NCBI RefSeq assembly: GCF_000015565.1
Contig: NC_008786.1
Location: forward strand, 1,984,001-2,048,000
DNA from: Verminephrobacter eiseniae EF01-2
GTDB lineage: Bacteria > Pseudomonadota > Gammaproteobacteria > Burkholderiales > Burkholderiaceae_C
Reading direction: 5' to 3'
Length of the DNA: 64,000 nucleotides
Shown here: piece after piece, positions 9,752-18,541 of the stretch
Layout of the letters: each line of letters begins with the position of its first letter
How positions within the stretch are numbered: position 1 is the stretch's first letter
Notes under the pieces: model-generated
What the model was told of the DNA's origin: nothing
The model's input: the letters and a program-made list of their open reading frames with translations, nothing else
The model's database searches: none
Translations under genes and position numbers: made by a program

Positions 9752-11206
9752 TCAAGTCAGCGCTGCCGCACCTGCGCACGCACCTGTGCCCCAGCCGATG
9801 AGCTGCGGCGCCAGCGCCACCGTCCTCATCAGGTTGTGTGCCAGGGCATACCACCAGGCAATGCACTTGACCTTGGCCAGTCCGCGCACGGGCATGCGCA
9901 GCAGGCCGCGGTTGCGCGCCTGCGCGTTCACGCATTCGGCCGTGGCCGCCCGATCCTTGTAGATCTCGCGGGCCTCATCGGTGCTCATGCGCTGGCGCCA
10001 CTGCGCCACGGCTGTGCTGTCGCCGGCCTTGGGTTGGAACTGGCTGCCCGGTGCGGGCGGCTGCTGCTCGTCGTCCTGGCCTTGGTTCTTTCCCTTGGGT
10101 GCCCTGGCTTGGGGCACCGGCGCATAGACCTCGGTCTTGTCGGCCACCGCGTCCAGTTGGCCGTGCGCTGGCAAGCCGCCGTCGACCAGCCATTGTTCGG
10201 CCGCCTTGCCCACGCGCTGGTGCACTTGTTGGACCATGGGCGCCAACTGGGCCATGTCGCTGCCGGCGGTGACGGTGTCCACGCCCACGATCACCTGGCT
10301 GGCGCAGTCGGTGGCCAGTTGCACGTTGTAGGCCGGGCGCCAGCCGCCGTCGGCCATCTTCATGTTGCTGGCATCGGCATCTGTCGTGCTGGCACGCGCC
10401 TTGTCGATCGGCCGGCCATTGCGCTGCTTGATTGCCTCCAACTCGGGCAGCCGCGCCAGTGCCGCGGCCAGTTGCTGCTCGCGCAGCTCGGCTGCCCGCA
10501 GCCTGGCCGCCTGTGCCCGTCGCTCGGCCTGCCCCGGGTTCTCGCGGGCTTGCTCCTTGAGCGAGTGCACCATCTCGGTGGCCTTGGCATGGTGCTCCTT
10601 GAGCGTGCCCTTGCGCCGGAACGAGGCCGCCCCGGCGCTGGCGCGTACCCGCATGCCGTCTTGCGCCACGCGCACCAGCCGGATCACCCCGACGGCAGCC
10701 AGCGCGGCCACGTTGTGGCTGAGCAGGCGGTCCATCAGCGCCTCGTTGCCCACCCGAAAGTCATTGAGCGCGTGGTAGTTCACCGACACACCACCACAGA
10801 TCCAGCGGTACGCGTCGTGGCTTTGGCTCAACCGGGCGACCTCGCGCCCGCTGCCGACGCCATCCAGCGTGGCGTACAGCCACAGCGAGAACAGGATGCG
10901 TGGATCAATGGCCCGGCGCCCAGGCGCCGAACCTCGGGCCCGGATGGCATCGAACAGCACGCTCAGATCCTGCTGCTCCACGTAGCGCCACACCAGTCGG
11001 GCCCGATGGTCTGCAGGCAGCAGCGAATCCAGGTCGGATGCGCGCAGCTCCACTTGCAAACGGTTGGGCTCCTGCACGCGTGCCGGGGCACTGGCTGGCG
11101 GTGCGCTACAAGGGTGCATTGGCGCGCCAGCACTCGCTGCTGGCACATCCATGCCTTCGAACATGGCCTGATCCTGGGGCATCGCGGAGCGCTGGCTTGA
11201 CGTCAT
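9752..11206 (-). CDS. IS1182-family transposase
   Basis: 484 residues from ATG 11206; GTG 11233 would add nine. It has the IS1182 layout: an N-terminal DUF772 region (HRARLVWRYVEQQDLS, DPRILFSLWLYATLDG, SVNYHALNDFRVG) and a DDE domain. Candidate catalytic residues are Asp in VAQDGMRVRASAG, Asp in WLVDGGLPAHGQ and Glu in ATAECVNAQARNRGL. The family signature NMKMADGGWRPAYNVQLATD is present between them. A coiled stretch rich in Ala, Arg and Glu follows the first Asp. The frame is unbroken, so the element may be active. Confidence 0.93.
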   Translation of the reverse strand: MTSSQRSAMPQDQAMFEGMDVPAASAGAPMHPCSAPPASAPARVQEPNRLQVELRASDLDSLLPADHRARLVWRYVEQQDLSVLFDAIRARGSAPGRRAIDPRILFSLWLYATLDGVGSGREVARLSQSHDAYRWICGGVSVNYHALNDFRVGNEALMDRLLSHNVAALAAVGVIRLVRVAQDGMRVRASAGAASFRRKGTLKEHHAKATEMVHSLKEQARENPGQAERRAQAARLRAAELREQQLAAALARLPELEAIKQRNGRPIDKARASTTDADASNMKMADGGWRPAYNVQLATDCASQVIVGVDTVTAGSDMAQLAPMVQQVHQRVGKAAEQWLVDGGLPAHGQLDAVADKTEVYAPVPQARAPKGKNQGQDDEQQPPAPGSQFQPKAGDSTAVAQWRQRMSTDEAREIYKDRAATAECVNAQARNRGLLRMPVRGLAKVKCIAWWYALAHNLMRTVALAPQLIGWGTGACAGAAALT

Positions 11207-11243
11207 ACCTTGCCCAAGCCAGTCTCGGGCCACTTCCCAACGG

Positions 11244-11582
11244 TCAGCGGGGAAAAACTCTCAAGCTCTGAGCCGGCAGTGGCCGGCGCCTCGATCGCGT
11301 CCGGCAGTGGCCGGCGTCTTGCCCCCGTCCGGCAGTGGCCGGCACCTCGACCTCGTCGAACCAGAGACCAAAGGCATGCAACCCGCACAGGGCCTGCGCC
11401 CGCCAACGGGTAGCGCGCGCAATGCGCAACCAGGCGCCGGCACCGTCAATGCGCATCTGCCATGCGCGACCGTATTTTTCCCGATGCACCCCCCGGGGTT
11501 CAAGTTGGTGCAACTGTTTGCGCCGGAGGGTGGCGGGCAGGGTTGCCTGGCGCGCGGCAAGAACCCGGCGGTTTGTCGTCAC
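11244..11582 (-). CDS. Hypothetical protein, probably truncated, coupled to rlmJ
   Basis: The 112-codon frame starts with GTG overlapping the rlmJ stop (GTGA), which suggests translational coupling. Roughly the first 79 residues (HREKYGRAWQMRIDGAGAW, HAFGLWFDEVE) look like ordinary coding sequence. The remainder runs through the 28-bp repeats (repeated GHCR and RRRPLP) and ends inside the IS terminal repeat, so the native C-terminus has been lost or the gene is broken. I do not recognise the family. It could be noncoding; the overlap and the change in character at the repeat boundary are the only support. Confidence 0.35.
   Translation of the reverse strand: MTTNRRVLAARQATLPATLRRKQLHQLEPRGVHREKYGRAWQMRIDGAGAWLRIARATRWRAQALCGLHAFGLWFDEVEVPATAGRGQDAGHCRTRSRRRPLPAQSLRVFPR
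11252..11268 (-). repeat. Right terminal inverted repeat of the IS
   Basis: On the minus strand GAGCTTGAGAGTTTTTC. It pairs with the left end at 9581-9597 with two mismatches (positions 4 and 5). Confidence 0.75.
11273..11356 (+). repeat. Three 28-bp tandem repeats with palindromic core
   Basis: Units at 11273-11300, 11301-11328 and 11329-11356. Each begins with CCGGCAGTGGCCGGC, a near-palindrome, and then varies in its last 13 bases. They start four bases after the IS end. They are contiguous without spacers, so this is not a CRISPR. Their GC-rich dyads could form small hairpins. Confidence 0.85.
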
Positions 11583-12460
11583 CCCGCTGATTCGAGCGTG
11601 TGCGTGGCGTGTCTGTCCTGCGCCAGCAACTGCACCATCTGCGGCAGCGCGGGGGTCAGCGCCGCCTTCAGCGTGAACGGCGGGTTGATCAGAAACATGC
11701 CGCTGGCTGGCAGGCCGGGGCGCTTGAGGCTACCGGCTGCCGTGCGTTGGCCCGATTTGACGGTCAGCGTGGCATGCAGCCAGCTCTTGCCGGCTTTGCT
11801 GGCCAACGTTTTCAGGCGCCGGGGCAGTTCATGCGCTTCGGGGCGCCCGATGATGGGGTACCAGAACATGTAGCAGCCGGTGGCAAAGCGCTTGAGCGAG
11901 TCCGTGGCCAAGTCCAGCACCTTGCCATAGTCGCTTTTGATTTCATAGCTTGGATCGCACAGCAGCAAAGCGCGGCGCTGGGGCGGTGGTAGAAATTTCC
12001 GGATGCCCTGAAAACCGTCCTCGTGGAATACGGCCACTTGGCGGCCCGCTTGCAACTGGGCCACATGGCCGGCCAAGGCCCGCAGGTCGGTCGGGTGCCA
12101 CTCGAATAGCTTGAGCTTGTCACTTTCGCGCAGCAGCCGCTGCGTGATGCAGGGCGAGCCGGGATAGACCCGCAACCGGCGGCCCTGGTTGAAGGCGCCG
12201 ACCATGTCCACATAGGCTTGCAGGGCCGGGGCCAGCGCGCTGCCCGGCGCAGCAAACAGGCGCACCACGCCGTCTGCGGCCTCGCCACTGGTGCGGGCAT
12301 AGTCCCCGTCAAGCCGGTACAGGCCCGCGCCGGCATGGCTGTCGAGCACGGTCAGCGCCGCATCCTTGTCGGTGAGGTATTGCAGGGTGGCGATCAACAC
12401 CGTGTGCTTGAACACATCGGCATGGTTGCCTGCGTGGAAGGCGTGGCGATAACTGAACAT
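11579..12460 (-). CDS. rlmJ: 23S rRNA (adenine2030-N6)-methyltransferase RlmJ
   Basis: 293 residues. The N-terminus MFSYRHAFHAGNHADVFKH is the RlmJ/ComJ signature, followed by the Rossmann methyltransferase fold with DSHAGAGLY near residue 43-51 (SAM binding) and LLCDPSYEIKSDY (about 160-172), whose DPSY motif is the N6-adenine methyltransferase (D/N)PP(Y/F)-type catalytic motif. It methylates A2030 of 23S rRNA; E. coli RlmJ was formerly YhiR. ATG 12460 is set by the conserved N-terminus; upstream in-frame codons are not conserved. The stop overlaps the GTG of a short downstream frame. Confidence 0.95.
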   Translation of the reverse strand: MFSYRHAFHAGNHADVFKHTVLIATLQYLTDKDAALTVLDSHAGAGLYRLDGDYARTSGEAADGVVRLFAAPGSALAPALQAYVDMVGAFNQGRRLRVYPGSPCITQRLLRESDKLKLFEWHPTDLRALAGHVAQLQAGRQVAVFHEDGFQGIRKFLPPPQRRALLLCDPSYEIKSDYGKVLDLATDSLKRFATGCYMFWYPIIGRPEAHELPRRLKTLASKAGKSWLHATLTVKSGQRTAAGSLKRPGLPASGMFLINPPFTLKAALTPALPQMVQLLAQDRHATHTLESAG

Positions 12461-12512
12461 GCGCCGATGGTAACGATTGCGCCAACGGCGGCGCCTTGCG
12501 TGCCGGCACAGC

Positions 12513-12573
12513 GCGCAGGCGCTCAATGATCTTGCGCAGGCGCTCGATGATCTGCGCAGGCGCTCTTGTGATG
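12513..12573 (+). repeat. Three ~20-bp tandem repeats upstream of rlmJ
   Basis: GCGCAGGCGCTC followed by AATGATCTT, GATGATCT and TTGTGATG at 12513-12533, 12534-12553 and 12554-12573. They fill much of the gap between rlmJ and the TetR gene. No function is evident. Confidence 0.75.
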
Positions 12574-12604
12574 TGGCGTGCGCAAACGCCCGGTGCCCCC
12601 GCGC

Positions 12605-13237
12605 TCAGCGCGCTACCAGGCCATCGAAACAGGTGCGCAGCACCAGTTCCACGATTTCCGCGTCCGAATACTGGCCGCCCTCCTTGAGCAGGCACAGCGC
12701 CGGGTCGCAGGCCCGCGCGTACAAGGTGTACTGCACCACCACCAACGGCAGGCCAGGGTCGATCAGGCCCTGGGCCTGGGCCTCGGTGATCCAGGCGCCG
12801 ATCTGCTCACTGAGCGCCCGCAGGCCGGCGCGATAGTCCTGGTTGGCCATCAACACCGCACGCAAACCCGAATGGCGACCGGGCAGCAGCGGCATTTGGT
12901 TGCCCAGCAACTGCTCGAGCGACCAGCGCAGCAACGCGTGGAGCTTTTCCAGCGCAGGGGTTTGCGCCGGCAGGCTGGCCAGATAGGTTTGCACGCGCCC
13001 GAGCATCTGCACCATGGCGGCGGTGCACAGCGCTTCCTTGCTGCCAAAGTGCTTGTACAGGCTGGCTTTGGCAATGCCCACGGCATTGGCGACATCGTCC
13101 ATGGTCATCAGGTCGAACGCCTTTTCGCCCAGCAGACGGCAGGCCGACGCCAGGATCGCCGCCTCACGCGCCTGGTACATCTGCGCCTTGAACGAAACTT
13201 TGGGTGGCACCGTGAGCATGGCTGGCATTTTATGCAT
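12605..13237 (-). CDS. TetR-family transcriptional regulator
   Basis: 210 residues. An N-terminal TetR helix-turn-helix (about 22-66: LMTMDDVANAVGIAKASLYK then HFGSKEAL) is followed by a divergent ligand-binding C-terminal domain. It lies at the far 3' side of the fatty-acid/acyl-CoA operon on the same strand and probably senses an acyl-CoA or similar ligand, as many TetR regulators beside acyl-CoA dehydrogenases do; that is an inference. ATG 13237 is chosen because GGGAG lies ten bases upstream; ATGs at 13228 and 13219 are alternatives. Confidence 0.85.
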   Translation of the reverse strand: MHKMPAMLTVPPKVSFKAQMYQAREAAILASACRLLGEKAFDLMTMDDVANAVGIAKASLYKHFGSKEALCTAAMVQMLGRVQTYLASLPAQTPALEKLHALLRWSLEQLLGNQMPLLPGRHSGLRAVLMANQDYRAGLRALSEQIGAWITEAQAQGLIDPGLPLVVVQYTLYARACDPALCLLKEGGQYSDAEIVELVLRTCFDGLVAR

Positions 13238-13364
13238 GGCGCGCAATCTCCCGCAGGCCGCGCCGCGCCGCAAACCGGCGCCCGGCGGCGCCGGCACTGC
13301 CTGGTGGGCGCTGGTGTGACAGGGTATACGCTGGCGCCATCAAAACGCTTCCGGTGCCAGGCTA

Positions 13365-13523
13365 GTGTCGCGTCACCGATCAGATGTCGTAGGCTGCGCG
13401 CAGCCATCGGAGCGCAGCGCAAGGCGCATCGCTTGCCAATACCGAGCGTATTGGCAAGCGATGCAACGCCGCGATGCGCTTCGATGGCCAGCGCGGACCG
13501 ACAGATGATCGGTGACGCGACAC
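13365..13523. repeat. MITE-like long imperfect palindrome
   Basis: A 159-bp element whose two arms pair along most of their length. The outer 18 bases are perfect (GTGTCGCGTCACCGATCA at 13365-13382, inverted at 13506-13523). The centre is a perfect 17-bp stem GCATCGCTTGCCAATAC with loop CGAGC and its complement (13426-13464). Between them the arms pair imperfectly. It carries no gene of its own, but its sequence supplies the last 47 codons and stop of the acyl-CoA dehydrogenase gene. No clear target duplication is visible. Confidence 0.85.
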
Positions 13524-15071
13524 CAGGGCCTGGGCATGCGCGGCCAATGCGGGCACGGCAAGGGCGCGCCCGATGCTGGCCTGGATGCGCCCGGCCAGCA
13601 GTTGCAGGCCGCGCCCGCCGTCCATCCGCAGTTTGCGGCCCAGCAGGTCCATGGCCTGCATGCCGTGCGTGCCTTCGTGGATCATGTTCAGGCGGTTGTC
13701 GCGCCAGTACTGCTCCACCGGGAAGTCGCGCGTGTAGCCGTAGCCGCCATGGATCTGTATGGCCAGCGAGTTCGCCTCCAGGCACCACTCGCTGGGCCAG
13801 CTTTTGGCGATCGGTGTCAACAGTTCCAGCAGCATGCGGGCTTCATCGGCGGCGCCAGCGTCAGCGGTGCGCATGTCATCGACCAGGCGCGCGCAGTACA
13901 GGTCCAGCGCCAGCGCGCCTTCGCCATAGGATTTTTGCGCCAGCAGCATGCGCTTGACATCGGCATGCTCGATGATGCGCACCGGGGGTTGGGCCGCGTC
14001 CTTGGCCAGGGCGCCGCCGGCGCCGTCTGGCTGGCTTGGCACGGGCCGACCCTGGGGCCGGTTGCGGGCGTAGTCCAGGCTGGCGTAGTAACCGGCCAGT
14101 CCCAGCATCGTGGCCGCCATGCCCACGCCAATGCGCGCCTCGTTCATCATGTGGAACATGCAGTGCAGGCCCCGGCCCGCCTGGCCCACCAGGTAGCCGA
14201 TGGCGCCCGCCTGGCCCTGCACCGGGTATTTGCCTTCGCCAAAGTTGAGCAGCGTGTTGCTGGTGCCGCGCCAGCCCAGCTTGTGGTTCAGGCCCGCCAG
14301 CGCCACATCGTTGCGCACGCCGGTCAGTTGCCCCTCGGTGTCCACCAGTTTCTTGGGCACGATGAACAGCGACAGGCCCTTGGTGCCGGCAAGCAGTTGG
14401 CCGTCGGCCCCGGGAATCTTGGCCAGCACCAGGTGGATGATGTTCTCGGTCAGTTCATGCTCGCCGGCCGAGATCCACATCTTGTGGCCCTCGATGCGAT
14501 AGCGCGGGCCCAGCGGGTCGCTGGCAAAGTCCGCGCCATCGGGCACGGCCCGGGTCGTCACATCGCCGAGCGAGGAGCCTGCCTGCGGCTCGGACAAGCA
14601 CATGGTGCCCGAGAAGCGGCCGGAAAACCCGTTGTGCGCGAACACCGTCTGCTGCCGCCGGGTGCCGTGCACCATCAGCAGGTTGGCGTTGCCGACCGTC
14701 AGCAGGCCCGAGCCTATGCTGACCGAGGCGATGGCGAAAAAGCTGTTCGCCGCCGCAACGACCGTGCAGGGCAGTTGCATGCCGCCTATCGAATAGTCCT
14801 GCGCGGCGCTGAGCATGCCCGATGCGGCATAGGCGCGGTGCGCATCGTGCGTGCACTGGGGCAGTATCACGCGCTCGCCGTCGAAGTACGGCTCCTGGCT
14901 ATCGACGGTGCGGTTGAAGGGCGCGTATTTCTCGCGGGCCATGCGCTCGCAACTGTCGAGCACGGCATCGAAGGTCTCGCGCGAGTGCTCGGCAAAGCGG
15001 CTGTGCCTGGTCAGCGTTGGCACCTGCAGCCACTGGTACAGCAGGAAATCGATGGCCGGGCGCAGGCTCAT
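13380..15071 (-). CDS. Acyl-CoA dehydrogenase with C-terminus replaced by a palindrome
   Basis: 563 residues from ATG 15071. It belongs to the long acyl-CoA dehydrogenases (about 595 residues with a C-terminal helical extension), which oxidise acyl-CoA with FAD and pass electrons to ETF. Seen: YDFxGGM-type start region, MCLSEPQAGSSLGDV (FAD/substrate loop), KMWISAGEHELTENI, MNEARIGVGM, AIQIHGGYGYTRDFPVEQ and IHEGTHGMQAMDLLGRK. Residues 1-516 look native. Residues 517-563 (starting VSRHRSSVG) are encoded by the MITE-like palindrome, so about 80 family residues are missing. The gene may be impaired. It lies 5 bases after the thiolase gene in the operon. Confidence 0.88.
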   Translation of the reverse strand: MSLRPAIDFLLYQWLQVPTLTRHSRFAEHSRETFDAVLDSCERMAREKYAPFNRTVDSQEPYFDGERVILPQCTHDAHRAYAASGMLSAAQDYSIGGMQLPCTVVAAANSFFAIASVSIGSGLLTVGNANLLMVHGTRRQQTVFAHNGFSGRFSGTMCLSEPQAGSSLGDVTTRAVPDGADFASDPLGPRYRIEGHKMWISAGEHELTENIIHLVLAKIPGADGQLLAGTKGLSLFIVPKKLVDTEGQLTGVRNDVALAGLNHKLGWRGTSNTLLNFGEGKYPVQGQAGAIGYLVGQAGRGLHCMFHMMNEARIGVGMAATMLGLAGYYASLDYARNRPQGRPVPSQPDGAGGALAKDAAQPPVRIIEHADVKRMLLAQKSYGEGALALDLYCARLVDDMRTADAGAADEARMLLELLTPIAKSWPSEWCLEANSLAIQIHGGYGYTRDFPVEQYWRDNRLNMIHEGTHGMQAMDLLGRKLRMDGGRGLQLLAGRIQASIGRALAVPALAAHAQALVSRHRSSVGPRWPSKRIAALHRLPIRSVLASDAPCAALRWLRAAYDI

Positions 15072-15076
15072 GGTGT

Positions 15077-16252
15077 TTACAGCACCTCGAAGACGCCGGC
15101 AGCACCCATGCCGCCGCCTATGCACATGGTCACGCACACGCGGCGGGCGCCACGGCGTTTGCCTTCGATCAGCGCGTGGCCGGTCAGGCGCTGGCCCGAC
15201 ACGCCATAGGGGTGGCCCACGGCAATGGCGCCGCCGTTGACGTTCAGTTGCTGCGCGGGAATGCCCAGCCTGTCGCGGCAGTAGATCACCTGCACGGCAA
15301 AGGCTTCGTTCAGTTCCCACAGGTCGATGTCGCTGACCGCAAGGCCGAGTTTGTCGAGCACCTTGGGCACGGCGAACACCGGGCCGATGCCCATTTCATC
15401 AGGCTCGCAGCCGGCCACCGCAAAGCCCAGGAAGCGGCCCAGGGGTTGCAGGCCCTTTTTGCTGGCGTAGTCCTCGCTGGTCAGCACGCAGGCGCCGGCG
15501 CCATCGGAGAACTGGCTGGCGTTGCCGGCAGAAACCAGCCCCCCGGGCAGCGCCGGGCGCAGGCCGCTGATGACTTCCACCGTGGTGCCTTCGCGCGTGC
15601 CTTCGTCCCGGCTGACCGTCACCTGCCGGGTGATCAGGCCCAAGGTCTTGTCGGTCACGCCGGTGGTCACGGTGATGGGGGCGATTTCGGCATCGAACCG
15701 GCCGGCGGCCTGGGCTGCGCAGGCTTTTTGCTGGCTGGCGGCGCCATATTCGTCCATGGCCTGGCGGCCGATGCCGTAGCGCTTGGCGACCTGCTCGGCG
15801 GTCTGCAACATGCTCCAGTAGATCTCGGGCTTTTGCCGGGTCAGGGCCGGGTCCCGCAGCATGTGCTGGTTCATTTCCTGCTGCACGCAGGAGATGCTTT
15901 CCACACCGCCGGCGACGAACACCTCGGCCTCGCCGCTGATGATGCGCTGGGCCGCCAGCGCAATGGTTTGCAGGCCGGAGGAGCAAAAACGGTTCACGGT
16001 CATGCCCGCCGTGGTGATCGGCAGGCCGGCCCTGAGCGCGCATTGGCGCGCGATGTTGCTGCCGGTTGCGCCTTCGGGGTTGGCGCAACCCATGATCACG
16101 TCTTCGACCTCGGCCGCCTCGATGCCGGCGCGCGCTACCGCATGTTGCACGGCATGGCCTCCGAGCGTGGCGCCATGGGTCATGTTGAAGGAACCCTTCC
16201 AACTCTTGGTCAGCGGGGTGCGGGCGGTGGAAACAATCACGGCGCGGGTCAT
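15077..16252 (-). CDS. Acetyl-CoA acyltransferase (thiolase)
   Basis: 391 residues. Thiolase cleaves 3-ketoacyl-CoA with CoA to give acetyl-CoA and a shortened acyl-CoA. Catalytic Cys90 is in [12 protein letters not shown], the histidine is in VGHPYGVSG (about residue 347) and the second cysteine is in CIGGGMG near the C-terminus. NEAFAVQ is also present. It is the FadA-type partner of the FadJ-like gene just upstream in the same operon, and the acyl-CoA dehydrogenase gene follows it. Start [12 protein letters not shown] is the family start. Confidence 0.95.
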   Translation of the reverse strand: MTRAVIVSTARTPLTKSWKGSFNMTHGATLGGHAVQHAVARAGIEAAEVEDVIMGCANPEGATGSNIARQCALRAGLPITTAGMTVNRFCSSGLQTIALAAQRIISGEAEVFVAGGVESISCVQQEMNQHMLRDPALTRQKPEIYWSMLQTAEQVAKRYGIGRQAMDEYGAASQQKACAAQAAGRFDAEIAPITVTTGVTDKTLGLITRQVTVSRDEGTREGTTVEVISGLRPALPGGLVSAGNASQFSDGAGACVLTSEDYASKKGLQPLGRFLGFAVAGCEPDEMGIGPVFAVPKVLDKLGLAVSDIDLWELNEAFAVQVIYCRDRLGIPAQQLNVNGGAIAVGHPYGVSGQRLTGHALIEGKRRGARRVCVTMCIGGGMGAAGVFEVL

Positions 16253-16339
16253 GGGGAAATCCTTTCAGGGGTGGAACGCAGCGCCGCCGGGGCGGTTGCG
16301 TGGTGATTCAGTGGCAGGCCAGCGGCAGGCTCGGCCCGT

Positions 16340-18439
16340 TCAGTTGAAGGTTTTGCCTTGCGCCGCCAATCGGGCCAGCAATGGGGCGGGCTGCCAGAAC
16401 GCCGCGTCATCGTGCGGGTTGCGGGCAAAGCGGCCCATGGCCTGCACCACGTTGAACAAGCCCAGTTCGCTGGCGTAGCGCATCGGGCCGCCACGGTGCA
16501 TCGGAAAACCATAACCCGTGATGTAGACCATGTCGATATCGCCGGACTTGCTGGCGATGCCGTCTTCCAGAATGCGCGCGCCTTCGTTGACCAGCGCGAA
16601 CACCAGGCGCTGCACGATCTCTTCGTCGGCAATCTTGCGCGGCGTGATGCCCAATTGCTGGCGATGCTCTTCGATCATCCGGTGGACCAGCGCGCTCGCA
16701 ATCGCGTCGCGCTTGCCGGCCTGGTAGTCGTACCAGCCGGCTGCGGTCTTCTGGCCGAAGCGGCCCAGCTCGCAGAGCTTGTCCGACGTGCGGCTGTACT
16801 TCATCTCGGCACGCTCGACGGCGCGGCGCTTGCGGATGGCCCAGCCGATGTCGTTGCCGGCCAGGTCGCCCATGCGAAATGGCCCCATCGCAAAGCCGAA
16901 CTTCTCGATCGCCTTGTCCACCTGTTCGGGCGTGCAGCCTTCGTCGAGCAGAAAACCGGCCTGGCGGCTGTACTGCTCGATCATGCGGTTGCCGATGAAA
17001 CCATCGCACACACCGGCGACCACGGCGGTCTTCCTGATCTTCTTGGCGATGGCCATCACGGTGGCCAGCACATCCTTGGCGGTGGCCTTGCCGCGCACCA
17101 CTTCCAGCAGCTTCATCACGTTGGCGGGGCTGAAGAAATGCATGCCGACCACGTCCTGCGGGCGCCCGGTGAAGGTGGCTATCTTGTCGATGTCGAGCGT
17201 GGAGGTGTTGGACGCCAAAATCGCGCCCGGCTTCATCTGCGCGTCGAGTTGCCGGAACACCGATTCCTTGACGCCCAAGTCCTCGAACACCGCTTCGATC
17301 ACCAGATCGGCGTCCCGGATGTCGGCATAGTCCAGCGTGGTGGACAGCAGGGCCATGCGCTGCTGGTATTTGTCCTGCGTGAGCTTGCCCTTTTTGACCT
17401 GGGCTTCGTAGTTCTTGCCGATGGTGGCCAGGCCGCGCTCCAGCGCTTGCGGCTTCATCTCCAGAATCTTGACCGGCAGGCCCGCGTTCAGGAAGTTCAT
17501 CGCGATGCCGCCACCCATGGTGCCAGCGCCGATCACGGCCACGGCCCGGATGTCGCGCCGGGGGGTGTCGGAGGGCACGTCCGGGATCTTCGAGGCTGCG
17601 CGCTCGGCCATGAACAGATGGCGCAGCGCGCGCGACTCGGGGGTCTGCATCAGCTTCATGAAAATCGCGCGCTCGATCTGCATGCCATCGGCAAACGGGC
17701 CCCGGGTGGCGGCCTCGACCGCGTCCACGCACAGCGCCGGCGCCGGGAAATTCCGGGACATGCCCTTGACCATGTTGCGCGCGAACTGAAAGTAAGCCTG
17801 GCCCTCGGGATGCCGGCAGGGCAGGTTGCGCACCAGCGGCAGCGGGCGCGCGGCGGCCACGCCCTGCGCGAAAGCCAGCGCCTCGGCAGCCAGCGCCTGG
17901 GCCGATGTCGACAGCTTGTCGAGCAGTTTCTGGCCGGGCAGCGCGCCTATCATTTCGCTGTTGACCGACTCGCCGCTGACGATCAGGTTGAGCGCGGCCT
18001 CCACGCCGAGCGCGCGCGGCAGCCGCTGCGTGCCGCCCGCGCCAGGGATCAGGCCCAGTTTGACTTCAGGCAGCGCAATGCGGCAGCTCGGCGCCGCAAT
18101 GCGGTAGTGGCAACCCAGCGCCAACTCCAGACCGCCACCCATGGCCACGCTGTGCAGCGCGGCCACCACCGGTTTGCTGGAGTTTTCGATCACCGCGATC
18201 ACCGACAGCAGGTGCGGCTCTTGCGCGGATTTGTCTGTGCCGAATTCGTTGATGTCGGCGCCACCGGAGAAGGCGCTGCCGGCGCCGGTGATGACGATGG
18301 CGCTCACGGCCGCGTCGGCATCGGCCCGCAGCAGGCCGTCGACAAGGCCCTGGCGGGTGGCCAGCCCCAGTCCGTTGACGGGGGGGTTGGCCATGGTGAT
18401 CACGGCGACGCTGCCGTGGACTTGGTAATCAGCGCTCAT
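16340..18439 (-). CDS. Bifunctional enoyl-CoA hydratase/3-hydroxyacyl-CoA dehydrogenase
   Basis: 699 residues, two domains. The N-terminal crotonase domain (about 1-185) has AFSGGADINEF, GGGLELALGCHYRIA and EVKLGLIPGAGGTQRLP. The NAD-binding 3-hydroxyacyl-CoA dehydrogenase starts near residue 300 with VIGAGTMGGGIAMNFL and contains ASNTSTLDID, GMHFFSPANVMKLLEVV and GFIGNRMIEQYSRQ. It carries out hydration and NAD-dependent oxidation in beta-oxidation, like FadJ or peroxisomal multifunctional enzyme. Its neighbours supply the dehydrogenase and thiolase steps. About 87 bases separate it from the thiolase. Confidence 0.94.
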   Translation of the reverse strand: MSADYQVHGSVAVITMANPPVNGLGLATRQGLVDGLLRADADAAVSAIVITGAGSAFSGGADINEFGTDKSAQEPHLLSVIAVIENSSKPVVAALHSVAMGGGLELALGCHYRIAAPSCRIALPEVKLGLIPGAGGTQRLPRALGVEAALNLIVSGESVNSEMIGALPGQKLLDKLSTSAQALAAEALAFAQGVAAARPLPLVRNLPCRHPEGQAYFQFARNMVKGMSRNFPAPALCVDAVEAATRGPFADGMQIERAIFMKLMQTPESRALRHLFMAERAASKIPDVPSDTPRRDIRAVAVIGAGTMGGGIAMNFLNAGLPVKILEMKPQALERGLATIGKNYEAQVKKGKLTQDKYQQRMALLSTTLDYADIRDADLVIEAVFEDLGVKESVFRQLDAQMKPGAILASNTSTLDIDKIATFTGRPQDVVGMHFFSPANVMKLLEVVRGKATAKDVLATVMAIAKKIRKTAVVAGVCDGFIGNRMIEQYSRQAGFLLDEGCTPEQVDKAIEKFGFAMGPFRMGDLAGNDIGWAIRKRRAVERAEMKYSRTSDKLCELGRFGQKTAAGWYDYQAGKRDAIASALVHRMIEEHRQQLGITPRKIADEEIVQRLVFALVNEGARILEDGIASKSGDIDMVYITGYGFPMHRGGPMRYASELGLFNVVQAMGRFARNPHDDAAFWQPAPLLARLAAQGKTFN

Positions 18440-18541
18440 GCTGTGCTTCCTTGTAGAGTGAAAAAGAACGGGCGTGCGTTTTTATTGTAGAGACTTCGGC
18501 CGACTGTGCCGGTGTCGGTGGGTGGCCAATGGAACGAACTG

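Larger units (their letters stand above)
9581..11268 (-). mobile_element. IS1182-family insertion sequence
   Basis: About 1.69 kb with one transposase gene. The ends are imperfect inverted repeats: GAGTCTGAGAGTTTTTC at 9581-9597 and, on the other strand, GAGCTTGAGAGTTTTTC at 11252-11268, matching at 15 of 17 positions. TGA occurs just outside both ends (9578-9580 and 11269-11271), which could be a 3-base target duplication or chance. The element abuts the stop codon of the NIF3-like gene and lies beside a tandem-repeat tract. Nothing in the frame suggests it is dead. Confidence 0.85.

Noticed and set aside
11273..11356. CRISPR array
   Set aside because: Repeats are contiguous without spacers, and no cas genes are present.
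16358..18490. 710-codon plus-strand frame
   Set aside because: Antisense shadow of the FadJ-like gene; composition and lack of domains show it is not coding.
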